Shown: positions 15,746 to 22,190 of the stretch, one piece after another
Layout: the number at the start of each line of letters is the position of its first letter
Position numbering within the stretch: the stretch's first letter is position 1
NCBI GenBank assembly: GCA_050945135.1
Contig: JBMNSJ010000035.1
Coordinates: 1 to 22,190, forward strand
Reading direction: 5' to 3'
DNA length: 22,190 nt
Source of the DNA: WRIS01 sp050945135
GTDB taxonomy: Bacteria > Actinomycetota > Coriobacteriia > Coriobacteriales > Eggerthellaceae
Program-made: the position numbers and the translations under genes
Notes under the pieces: model-generated
Told to the model about the DNA's origin: nothing
The model's database searches: none
Seen by the model: the letters and a program-made list of their open reading frames with translations, nothing else

Positions 15746-16114
15746 TTAGAGTGTTTCCGGTGCCAGAGACACGATTTTCATATACTTTTTGTCACGAAGC
15801 TCACGAGCAACAGGCCCAAAAATACGGGTGCCCCGCGGAGCACCTGAGGCATCGATAAGAACAGCAGCGTTCTGATCGAACTTAATATAACTACCATCAG
15901 GTCTACGTACTTCTTTTTTCAGGCGGACAACAACGCAGCGGACGATTTCGCCCTTTTTCACGCTACCGTTAGGCATTGCTTCCTTAACACTGCAGACGAT
16001 TACATCACCGAGTCCTGCATAGCGGCGCTTTGAGCCACCGAGGACCTTGATGCATTGCACCTTGCGAGCGCCGGAGTTATCGGCCACCGTGAGCATGGTT
16101 TGCATTTGAATCAT
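15746..16114 (-). CDS. rplN: 50S ribosomal protein L14
   Basis: A 122-aa protein at the subunit interface. MIQMQTMLTVADNSGARKVQ, then GDVIVCSVKEAMPNG and the GTRIFGPVARELRDK block are classical L14. ATG 16114 follows AGGTTAAGCAA. Its end lies only a few nt before the rplX ribosome-binding site. Confidence 0.98.
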   Translation of the reverse strand: MIQMQTMLTVADNSGARKVQCIKVLGGSKRRYAGLGDVIVCSVKEAMPNGSVKKGEIVRCVVVRLKKEVRRPDGSYIKFDQNAAVLIDASGAPRGTRIFGPVARELRDKKYMKIVSLAPETL

Positions 16115-16152
16115 TTGCTTAACCTATCTTTCCATTTTCCAATGCGGCTCAA

Positions 16153-16178
16153 CAAATAGTTTGAAAACAAACTATTTG
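16153..16178 (-). other. Perfect 11-bp hairpin at the rpsQ-rplN junction
   Basis: CAAATAGTTTG and CAAACTATTTG (153-163/168-178 of 16100s) pair perfectly around a UUUU loop in the minus-strand RNA. The rpsQ stop codon TAG (16174-16172) lies in the first arm. There is no T run after it, so internal processing or 3'-end stabilisation is more likely than termination. Confidence 0.65.
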
Positions 16179-16432
16179 GCCTTCTCGACGACTTTCACTA
16201 AACGCCAACGCTTCATCTTAGATAGCGGGCGGGTTTCCATGATCTGGACGGTATCGCCAACACCCGTGGTGTTTTCTTCGTCATGAGCATGGAGCTTTTT
16301 GGCGACGGTCATCATCTTGCCATACACCGGATGGGGCTTGCGCTCCTTAATCTGAACCACGCAAGTTTTGTCGCCCGCGGCGCTTACAACAACACCTTGG
16401 CGAACCTTGCGAGAATTACGTTCTTCAGTCAT
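16172..16432 (-). CDS. rpsQ: 30S ribosomal protein S17
   Basis: An 86-aa OB-fold protein of the small subunit. Features: RKVRQGVVVSAAGDKTCVV, the KKLHAHDEENTTGVGDTVQI stretch and ETRPLSKMKRWRLVKVVE, all at normal spacing. ATG 16432 follows GAAGAAGGAATGAG. Stands between rpmC and rplN. Confidence 0.98.
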   Translation of the reverse strand: MTEERNSRKVRQGVVVSAAGDKTCVVQIKERKPHPVYGKMMTVAKKLHAHDEENTTGVGDTVQIMETRPLSKMKRWRLVKVVEKAK

Positions 16433-16462
16433 TTATTCTCATTCCTTCTTCTCGGTTGCGCT

Positions 16463-16657
16463 CTAAGCACTCAACTCGCGGGCACGCATTTCTGTTTGAA
16501 TACGCGCGATTTCTTTTTTAACTTGGGTTACTCGAGCAGTATTATCCAATTGACTCGTTGCCATCTGGAAACGGAGGTTGAACAACTCTGCACGTGCTTC
16601 CTTTAGCTTCGCCTGCAAATCGTCAGCCGAAAGCTCACGGATCTCTGCTGGTTTCAT
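16463..16657 (-). CDS. rpmC: 50S ribosomal protein L29
   Basis: A 64-aa coiled-coil protein near the exit tunnel. Its start (MKPAEIRELSADDLQAKLKE), the LFNLRFQMATSQLDN block and the RVTQVKKEIARIQT helix are diagnostic. ATG 16657 abuts the rplP stop codon, implying coupled translation. Confidence 0.97.
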   Translation of the reverse strand: MKPAEIRELSADDLQAKLKEARAELFNLRFQMATSQLDNTARVTQVKKEIARIQTEMRARELSA

Positions 16658-17080
16658 TTATGCCTGCCCTTCTGTCTCGCGCGAGACGATCTTGCACTTG
16701 ATGGGCAGCTTCTGAATGGCCAAACGCAAGGCTTCTTTAGCTGTTTCTTCGTCGACTCCGTCGATCTCGAACATGATACGACCAGGTTTGACGACTGCTA
16801 CCCAAAGCTCTGGGTTACCTTTACCTTTACCCATGCGCGTTTCTGCGGGCTTCTTGGTTACGGGCTTATCTGGGAAGATGGTGATCCAAACTTTACCACC
16901 ACGCTTCATATGACGGGTCATTGCGACACGAGCGGCCTCAATCTGACGGTTAGTGATCCAAGCAGCTTCCTTGGCTTGAATGCCATAGGTGCCATTGTTC
17001 AGCTTAGTGCCGCCCTTGGCTTGGCCCTTCATCGAGCCGCGTTGCACCTTACGATGCTTAACACGTTTTGGTACGAGCAT
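16658..17080 (-). CDS. rplP: 50S ribosomal protein L16
   Basis: A 140-aa protein near the peptidyl transferase and A site. MLVPKRVKHRKVQRGSMKG, the AKEAAWITNRQIEAARVAM block and RMGKGKGNPELWVAVVKPGR are L16 signatures. ATG 17080 directly abuts the rpsC stop codon. Confidence 0.98.
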   Translation of the reverse strand: MLVPKRVKHRKVQRGSMKGQAKGGTKLNNGTYGIQAKEAAWITNRQIEAARVAMTRHMKRGGKVWITIFPDKPVTKKPAETRMGKGKGNPELWVAVVKPGRIMFEIDGVDEETAKEALRLAIQKLPIKCKIVSRETEGQA

Positions 17081-17785
17081 TTACTTTGCCCCCCTCTCAT
17101 TCCGACGGGAACGGTTAGGGCGAGAGCTTCCTTCAAGAGCTGGACGTGGAGCTTTTTGTCCAGGAAGCATTTCGCCATGGTAGACCCACACCTGCACACC
17201 GATTGAACCCATGGTGGTGTTAGCAGTGGTGAATCCATAATCGATCTTTGCACGAAGAGTATGCAAAGGCACACGACCTTCGCGGTACCACTCGCGGCGG
17301 CTCATCTCAGCGCCACCCAAACGACCGGAGCACTGGATTCTGATTCCTTGAGCACCGCTCTTGCGAGCTGATTGAACCGCTTTACGCATTGCGCGACGGA
17401 ATGCCACACGGCCTTCCAACTGTTCTGCAACGCTTTGAGCGATGAGCACTGCGTCGAGTTCGGGGCGCTTGACCTCAATGACCTCGACGGATACTGAACC
17501 ATCTGCAATCTTATTCAACTCTTTACGCAGGCTGTCGATCTCGGCGCCCTTCTTACCGATAACAACACCTGGACGAGCTGTGGTGATGATTACTTTGATC
17601 TTGTCACCGGCACGCTCGATCTCCACGCGGGAAACGGCTGCACGAACAAGATACTTGTTCAAGAACTTACGGATTGCGAGGTCATTCTCAAGTGTTTTCG
17701 CATAATCCTTATCTGAATACCAGCGGCTACGCCACTCTTCAGTAATGCCAAGACGGAATCCTGTGGGGTTTACTTTTTGACCCAT
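17081..17785 (-). CDS. rpsC: 30S ribosomal protein S3
   Basis: A 234-aa protein at the mRNA entry channel. Starts MGQKVNPTGFRLGI; carries a KH domain with GXXG as GKKG at residues 77-80, and the C-terminal domain with RAMRKAVQSARKSGAQGI, SGRLGGAEMSRREWYREGR and VKVWVY-like GVQVWVYHGE. ATG 17785 follows GAGGAGGCTTAAAG. Complete. Confidence 0.98.
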   Translation of the reverse strand: MGQKVNPTGFRLGITEEWRSRWYSDKDYAKTLENDLAIRKFLNKYLVRAAVSRVEIERAGDKIKVIITTARPGVVIGKKGAEIDSLRKELNKIADGSVSVEVIEVKRPELDAVLIAQSVAEQLEGRVAFRRAMRKAVQSARKSGAQGIRIQCSGRLGGAEMSRREWYREGRVPLHTLRAKIDYGFTTANTTMGSIGVQVWVYHGEMLPGQKAPRPALEGSSRPNRSRRNERGAK

Positions 17786-17791
17786 GAATCT

Positions 17792-18133
17792 TTAAGCCTC
17801 CTCTCGTGATGCAACGATGATGGTGATGTGACTTGTGCGCTTACGAATACGCGAGGCGGAACCTTTTGCGCGAGGACGAATACGCTTGAGGGTCGGACCC
17901 TCATCGGCGAATGCCGTCTTCACTATCAAGGACTCAGGGCGTACACTCTGATTACGTTCCGCATTCGCAACCGCAGAATTCAGGGTCTTCTCGACCACTT
18001 CCGCTACAGCGCGATTGGTAAATTGAAGGATCTCACGGGCCTTAACTACATCTTTGCCGCGAATCTGATCGATTACAAGACGAGCTTTACGAGGGGATAC
18101 GCGAACATACTTTGCAACTGCTTTAGCTTCCAT
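17792..18133 (-). CDS. rplV: 50S ribosomal protein L22
   Basis: A 113-aa protein lining the exit tunnel. MEAKAVAKYVRVSPRKARLV at the start and, near the end, RIRPRAKGSASRIRKRTSHI (tunnel hairpin region) identify it. ATG 18133 follows AGGAGGTATGGAAC. Confidence 0.98.
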   Translation of the reverse strand: MEAKAVAKYVRVSPRKARLVIDQIRGKDVVKAREILQFTNRAVAEVVEKTLNSAVANAERNQSVRPESLIVKTAFADEGPTLKRIRPRAKGSASRIRKRTSHITIIVASREEA

Positions 18134-18145
18134 GTTCCATACCTC

Positions 18146-18418
18146 CTATCGTTTGCCCTTGTCGGCAGAGTGGCTACGGAAAGTACGCGAAGGTGCGAAC
18201 TCGCCGAGCTTGTGGCCGACCATGGATTCGGTTACATATACGGGCACGTGCTTGCGTCCATCATGCACGGCAATGGTGTGACCCACCATTTCTGGGAAGA
18301 TGGTGCTTGCGCGTGACCAAGTCTTCACTACTTCCTTTTCGCCAGCAGCATTCATCGCTTCGATGCGACCGAGAAGACGCGGCTCTACGAAAGGACCTTT
18401 TTTCAAACTTCTACTCAC
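18146..18418 (-). CDS. rpsS: 30S ribosomal protein S19
   Basis: A 90-aa small-subunit head protein. MSRSLKKGPFVEPRLL, TWSRASTIFPEMVGHTIAVH and the MVGHKLGEFAPSRTF ending are typical. AAGGAG stands about 5 nt before ATG 18418. Confidence 0.98.
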   Translation of the reverse strand: MSRSLKKGPFVEPRLLGRIEAMNAAGEKEVVKTWSRASTIFPEMVGHTIAVHDGRKHVPVYVTESMVGHKLGEFAPSRTFRSHSADKGKR

Positions 18419-18439
18419 ATTTACTCCTTAACGTATCCG

Positions 18440-19270
18440 CTACTTCTTGCGACGACGGATGATCAAGCGGCTTGAAGCCTTCTTGGGATTACGGGTACGA
18501 TGACCTTTGGTGGGAACACCCCAGGGGGTAACTGGATGGCGACCAGCTGATTTGTTCTTACCTTCACCACCACCATGAGGATGGTCGACCGGATTCATGA
18601 CCGTACCGCGAACAGTAGGACGGATGCCCTTCCAGCGGTTACGACCAGCTTTACCGATCTTGATATTGCCGTGCTCTGAGTTGCCTACCTCGCCGATAGT
18701 GGCGCGACAGTCGATAAGTACACGACGCATTTCAGAAGAAGGCATACGCAGGATGGCGTATTTACCCTCTTTACCCATAAGTTGGATGCTGGTCCCAGCG
18801 CTTCGAGCGATAGCAGCGCCACGTCCGGGCTGCAGCTCGACTGCATGAACAACGGTACCAACAGGAATTGCAGAAAGTGGTAAAGCGTTGCCGGGCTTGA
18901 TGTCAGCCTCAACGCCGCTCATGACCTTATCGCCAACGCTTAAGCCCCTCGGATGAAGGATGTAGCGCTTTTCTCCGTCTGCATAGTGAAGAAGAGCGAT
19001 GCGCGCGCTGCGGTTAGGATCGTATTCAATGGTTGCGACCTTTGCAGGTACACCATCTTTGCTGCGCTTGAAATCGATAACACGATAACGGCGCTTGTTT
19101 CCGCCACCTTGATGGCGCGTGGTAATACGGCCGTTATTATTGCGACCAGCCTTTTTCGGTAAAGGCTCCAACAAAGACTTCTCCGGCGTGGTGCTTGTGA
19201 TCTCGGCAAAATCCGAAACCGTTTGGAAGCGCCTACCGGGGCTTGTCGGCTTATATTGTTTAACTCCCAT
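18440..19270 (-). CDS. rplB: 50S ribosomal protein L2
   Basis: A 276-aa protein required for subunit association and peptidyl transferase assembly. GVKQYKPTSPGRR start, HQGGGNKRRYRVIDFKR, and the C-terminal VDHPHGGGEGK with its conserved His, then RLIIRRRKK. ATG 19270 follows AGAAAGGAATGG. It is the first gene of the cluster here: rplW, rplD, rplC and rpsJ, which normally precede it, are absent. It has its own promoter about 250 nt upstream. Confidence 0.98.
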   Translation of the reverse strand: MGVKQYKPTSPGRRFQTVSDFAEITSTTPEKSLLEPLPKKAGRNNNGRITTRHQGGGNKRRYRVIDFKRSKDGVPAKVATIEYDPNRSARIALLHYADGEKRYILHPRGLSVGDKVMSGVEADIKPGNALPLSAIPVGTVVHAVELQPGRGAAIARSAGTSIQLMGKEGKYAILRMPSSEMRRVLIDCRATIGEVGNSEHGNIKIGKAGRNRWKGIRPTVRGTVMNPVDHPHGGGEGKNKSAGRHPVTPWGVPTKGHRTRNPKKASSRLIIRRRKK

Positions 19271-19512
19271 TCCATTCCTTTCTTCGGCTCTTTATTGCAC
19301 TTCGTCTTGTCGTTCAAGAACCCTTTTCGCTCGCACGCGGGGCAAAACCCGCTTAGCTCAACTCAAAGGAACCTTTCGCGCCAATCCGACGCACACTAAA
19401 GACCCTTAACCTTTTGTGGTCTCGCTCACCGCTTCATGCCTTTCGGGAGAGTCAGGCATCTGCGATTCCGAGTAGCCACGCGCCCGGGTGTATCCATGCA
19501 ACACCAGACGCA
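19271..19512 (-). promoter_or_regulatory. Long 5' leader of the rplB operon
   Basis: If transcription starts near 19512 (from the promoter at 19520-19548), about 240 nt of untranslated RNA precede rplB. It contains ATGCCT/AGGCAT (19436-19441/19454-19459) and GCGGG/CCCGC (19337-19341/19348-19352) stems. No known riboswitch or r-protein leader class is recognised by eye. A leader this long in a ribosomal protein operon suggests autogenous control. Confidence 0.45.
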
Positions 19513-19519
19513 AACGAAA

Positions 19520-19548
19520 ATTATAGGTTAGTGAAGGGGCTTGCGCAA
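19520..19548 (-). promoter_or_regulatory. Sigma-70-type promoter of the rplB operon
   Basis: On the minus strand TTGCGC (19548-19543), a 17-bp spacer and a perfect TATAAT (19525-19520). It is the best match to consensus in the intergenic region and points at rplB, the first gene of a long co-directional operon. Confidence 0.7.
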
Positions 19549-20219
19549 GAAATATTTTCAAATTACATCTATGTGGGTATTGCGTGTAGTAATCCATGCT
19601 CCTAGGGCTTATACTGCCAGCGCCACCCAACAATCTGCCCCACTCGAAATTGAACTCTGAAATACAACAAAACACTTACTATATTAGTAGGAACATGAGA
19701 CTGCCCGACAAGTATACCGGCTAGCTACGTTTACCTACTCAGAAACAGGCGCGTCAATCCGGATTCGCAGGTTTTCCAGACAAGCTGAGCAATCGATTAC
19801 CGCAGACCCGAAAGAAATGCTCGCGAACTCATGTGCTGCAGCCTACATTAGCCAGCCTGCTTCATATTTGCCACAAAAAACCTTTCGCTTGCAGCCTGAG
19901 CCTATGAGCACCACATGAAACGTCAATCTAGCTCTTATGACCAGGTATTATTCACAAGCGAAAACTTGTACGATTTAAAAGAAGCTCGCCTTTCCCTACA
20001 TAGTTACAAGCGAAACGCTTTTTCTGCCATCAAAACGCAAGGGAAAGGTGTTTTCTGCCACAAAAAGGCTCATGTAAGGAATGTAGATGCAGGAAAGCCC
20101 GTCGCGCAGCCGCTTCATTCGGCAGTCGCATCATTCATCAAGTGAAACTTTTACTATCTTTCTCACGTTTTGCCATTCATAATCAAAGCATCCTTATCGT
20201 AGTAAGCAAGGAGGGCAAC
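19549..20219. other. Gene-poor divergent intergenic region
   Basis: About 670 nt between the minus-strand rplB promoter and the plus-strand maoC-like gene. The frames present look non-coding: odd composition, no ribosome-binding sites, no recognisable motifs. It contains repeated words: TTTCGCTTG at 19883-19891 and its complement CAAGCGAAA at 19955-19963 and again near 20008-20015; and TTCTGCCA(T/C)(C/A)AAAA twice (near 20021 and 20053). A weak -10 box (CATAAT, 20178-20183) may serve the downstream gene. No tRNA, rplW remnant or IS was found. Confidence 0.5.
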
Positions 20220-20666
20220 GTGAACACAGTTCCTGTCAAAGTACCGGTGAATATTGGCGATACAGCCTCTTTCACCAAAACCATCAGCGAATCAGATGTG
20301 TATGGCTTCGGTGGTATTATTGCCGACTTCTCCCCTATGCATTTCAACGAGGAGCATGCCAAAACTACTCCGTATGGACGCAGAATAGTGCATGGCGTGC
20401 TCACCTTTGCTTTTGCGAGCACTGCCTCAACCGTCCTTCAAGAGAAAACGGCGATTGCCACCCCTGGTGTTTCGTACGGATATGACGGCATCCGCTTTAT
20501 CAAGCCCGTATTTTTTGGAGACACTTTGGCTACCGTTTATACGGTAACCGCGGTTGATGAAGAGCAATCAAAAAGCTACGGACATGTCGAGATATTCAAT
20601 CAGCACGGAGACATCGTGTGTGCTTGCACGCACATCTTGAAGTTTCTCGCAAAAAACGAAGAGTAA
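20220..20666 (+). CDS. MaoC-family (hot-dog) hydratase/dehydratase
   Basis: The 148-aa protein is a single hot-dog-fold enzyme of the MaoC/R-specific enoyl-CoA hydratase type. It would add water to (or remove it from) a trans-2-enoyl thioester. The hydratase signature ADFSPMHFNEEHA holds D36 and H41, with the D-x4-H spacing of the PhaJ catalytic pair, followed by RRIVHGVL. The GTG at 20220 is chosen because AAGGAGG stands 5 nt before it; an upstream in-frame ATG at 20142 would add a 26-residue tail without a ribosome-binding site. Substrate is unknown: fatty-acid synthesis, beta-oxidation or amino-acid fermentation are all possible. No acyl-CoA genes are adjacent to narrow it. Confidence 0.85.
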   Translation: MNTVPVKVPVNIGDTASFTKTISESDVYGFGGIIADFSPMHFNEEHAKTTPYGRRIVHGVLTFAFASTASTVLQEKTAIATPGVSYGYDGIRFIKPVFFGDTLATVYTVTAVDEEQSKSYGHVEIFNQHGDIVCACTHILKFLAKNEE

Positions 20667-20726
20667 GTAAGTAAGCCCTACCCGATTCTTTTACTCTTCG
20701 AAACGACATTTAAGTAACAACAGGCC

Positions 20727-20754
20727 TTGAGCAAAGCGCTCATGCTACTATAGG
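20727..20754 (+). promoter_or_regulatory. Possible promoter giving a leaderless mRNA
   Basis: TTGAGC (20727-20732) and TATAGG (20749-20754) are spaced by 16 bp, and the ATG of the next gene begins at 20758. Transcription would start at or next to the start codon. No ribosome-binding site is visible before the ATG, which agrees with leaderless translation, common in actinobacteria. Confidence 0.4.
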
Positions 20755-20757
20755 CGC

Positions 20758-21951
20758 ATGCCAAATTCACATAACAACTCAACAAGCTTTAACGAATCTC
20801 AGTCGTTCAAAAAGACACCTGTAGGTCTTAAGGTCTTCGGATTCTTTTGCCTCGCTGGTGGACTGATAGTTCTTGTACCAACCGTTCTTGTATGCCTCGC
20901 ATTGGTTGAAATACTTGCCCGCGGTGAATACACCCTCGAGTCCACAACTGCAACAGTAATCTTTTACGTAATGCTTGCAGTTTTGATTGCTGCAGTGGTT
21001 CTCTTTATTGTATTAGGAATCAGGCTACTTCGTAATAAGCGACGTCACGCTGCACACACTGCTGAGGTCCTGATAGTTCTTACTATCGCAGGGCTTTTGT
21101 GCGACATCATGCTTTTTGGCTTAGGCATCAATGATATTTTCTATGTCGCAGTCCTTGTAATCCTCATTGCTCTTACCAGTTACATCGACCCTTCCCTTTC
21201 TGAAGAACGCGAACTCCAAAGAAAACTTCGCAAGATGGAAGATCGAAGCACCGCTGAATTGGGTGATCAAGCGGGACGCGATCTTTCGGGCAAAGGTTAT
21301 ATCAGCCTGAACTTCTTCAACCTGTTCTGGATATTTGTCATCTGTTGTGTTCTTGGACTAATCATTGAGGTGATTTATCACTTCATCGTTCTTGGACATT
21401 ACCAAGATCGCGCAGGACTTCTCTTTGGACCATTTTCGCCTATATATGGCTTTGGCGCTCTGTTAATGACGCTTGCCCTCAATCGCTTTCACAACAAATC
21501 AATTATCTTGGTCTTCTTTGTAAGCGCGCTTATTGGTGGCAGCTTTGAGTATCTCGTTAGCTGGTTCATGGAATTCGCCTTCGGCATCACTGCCTGGGAC
21601 TACACGGGCACTTGGCTCTCAATCGATGGTCGCACTAACGGCTTTTACATGATTGCCTGGGGTATTTTGGGTGTTGCCTGGATTAAACTCCTGCTACCGC
21701 TAACGCTCAAGCTTGTTAATCGTATACCCTGGAATCTACGCTATACCCTTACCACCATTTGTGCAGCGCTTATGATTCTTGATGGTGCCATGACGCTCAT
21801 GTCTCTTGATTTTTGGTACCAGCGTTCGGCAGGAAACAGTCCCGAAGCCCCTGTTGAGCTTTTCTTTGCAGAACACTTTGACAATGACTATATGGCAGAA
21901 CGCTTTCAAAGCATGACTATCAATCCGGAAACAACCACACGCACGGAATAG
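20758..21951 (+). CDS. Membrane protein with C-terminal CmpB (PF06541) permease-like domain
   Basis: The 397-aa protein has a polar N-terminus (1-22), four hydrophobic segments between about 24 and 145, a charged linker (about 146-178) and a second set of helices. From about 185 the order N-x-F-W-I-F, GLIIEVIYH, RAGLLFGPFSPIYGFGA (218-234), GGSFEYLVSW (260-269), W-D-Y (280-282) and GRTNG matches the putative ABC-transporter type IV (CmpB) family, common in Firmicutes and Coriobacteriia and of unknown function. The 'ABC permease' name rests on weak evidence, and no ATPase gene is adjacent. The ATG has no ribosome-binding site. A 63-nt gap follows. Confidence 0.7.
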   Translation: MPNSHNNSTSFNESQSFKKTPVGLKVFGFFCLAGGLIVLVPTVLVCLALVEILARGEYTLESTTATVIFYVMLAVLIAAVVLFIVLGIRLLRNKRRHAAHTAEVLIVLTIAGLLCDIMLFGLGINDIFYVAVLVILIALTSYIDPSLSEERELQRKLRKMEDRSTAELGDQAGRDLSGKGYISLNFFNLFWIFVICCVLGLIIEVIYHFIVLGHYQDRAGLLFGPFSPIYGFGALLMTLALNRFHNKSIILVFFVSALIGGSFEYLVSWFMEFAFGITAWDYTGTWLSIDGRTNGFYMIAWGILGVAWIKLLLPLTLKLVNRIPWNLRYTLTTICAALMILDGAMTLMSLDFWYQRSAGNSPEAPVELFFAEHFDNDYMAERFQSMTINPETTTRTE

Positions 21952-22014
21952 GGTATACAGAAAAGCTTTACCGGAGCTCATTACTGCTCCAAGCCTTAGG
22001 GGAAGGATTTTTAC

Positions 22015-22190
22015 ATGAAACGATTTCTTGGCACTCTCGTAGCTTTTATTCTTGGATTAGGGATTGGCCTGCCCCCATTTTCTGTACCAACCAAAATGTT
22101 AGTTTCTAAGCTGCGATCGCTTGGATTGCAGGAGGTCTGTAGCCAAGCGAGCTATGGGGTCGTTCGTAGTTATAGTAGCGTATCCATTGC
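22015..22190 (+). CDS. 5' part of a secreted or membrane-anchored protein (cut by window end)
   Basis: Starts at ATG 22015 after GGGGAAGGA. The first 58 residues are visible: MKRFLGTLVAFILGLGIGLP is a basic start plus hydrophobic core, i.e. a signal peptide or anchor, followed by a Pro-rich turn and a segment not recognised. It continues past position 22190, so family cannot be named. It is likely co-transcribed with the CmpB-domain gene. Confidence 0.65.
   Translation, partial: MKRFLGTLVAFILGLGIGLPPFSVPTKMLVSKLRSLGLQEVCSQASYGVVRSYSSVSI

Noticed and set aside
19337..19352. GCGGG/CCCGC stem as a terminator in the rplB leader
   Set aside because: No T run follows it on the minus strand; only a weak 5-bp stem.
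19271..19680. Possible rplW remnant or small gene upstream of rplB
   Set aside because: No frame on the minus strand resembles L23; the 89-codon frame there has no family features and spans the rplB promoter.
19915..20145. 76-codon plus-strand frame in the intergenic region
   Set aside because: Composition and lack of motifs or ribosome-binding site suggest chance.
20142..20219. Longer start for the maoC-like gene
   Set aside because: No ribosome-binding site; AAGGAGG stands directly before the GTG at 20220.

Overview
The window looks like a chromosomal segment of a mid-GC, probably anaerobic actinobacterium, most likely class Coriobacteriia and perhaps an Eggerthellales relative. The reasons are: ribosomal proteins of the zinc-binding type (L24 with two Cys pairs, S14 type Z), a one-chain pyruvate:ferredoxin oxidoreductase as the expected pyruvate-oxidising enzyme, a K+-independent-type membrane pyrophosphatase, and a broken member of a protein family I associate with Coriobacteriia. 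The genus cannot be fixed from the sequence alone.

Layout. Positions 1-113 hold a strong rho-independent terminator for a plus-strand gene lying outside the window. Positions 114-725 (minus) carry a C-terminally truncated gene. Its upstream flank contains a perfect 26-bp inverted repeat (787-812/880-905) that resembles a small MITE with TA ends, then a bidirectional terminator. Next come two energy-metabolism genes on the minus strand: hppA (978-3095) and nifJ (3234-6788), separated by a terminator hairpin. A large membrane protein of GT-C glycosyltransferase type (7065-9242) lies between nifJ and adk.

From 9352 to 19270 the minus strand carries the core of the S10-spc ribosomal protein cluster, transcribed rplB-rpsS-rplV-rpsC-rplP-rpmC-rpsQ-rplN-rplX-rplE-rpsZ-rpsH-rplF-rplR-rpsE-rpmD-rplO-secY-adk. 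The cluster is cut at both ends compared with the usual bacterial order: rpsJ-rplC-rplD-rplW are missing upstream of rplB, and map-infA-rpmJ-rpsM and onward are missing after adk. rplB instead has its own good-looking promoter (TTGCGC-17-TATAAT) and a leader of about 240 nt.

The cluster is also unusual in its spacers. Several are long and filled with hairpins. Two of them, rpmD/rplO and secY/adk, hold long imperfect palindromes of about 100-110 nt that resemble each other and look like two copies of one dispersed repeat.

The right end reads on the plus strand: a MaoC-type hydratase (20220-20666), a CmpB-domain (PF06541) membrane protein (20758-21951) that may be translated from a leaderless mRNA, and the start of a secreted or membrane-anchored protein running off the edge.

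Together the genes cover translation and protein export (ribosomal proteins, SecY), adenylate balance (Adk), pyruvate oxidation linked to ferredoxin (NifJ), and ion pumping from pyrophosphate (HppA). I found no CRISPR array, tRNA, rRNA, insertion sequence with transposase, or prophage gene. The most noteworthy signals are the split ribosomal operon and the family of structured or repeated spacers inside it.
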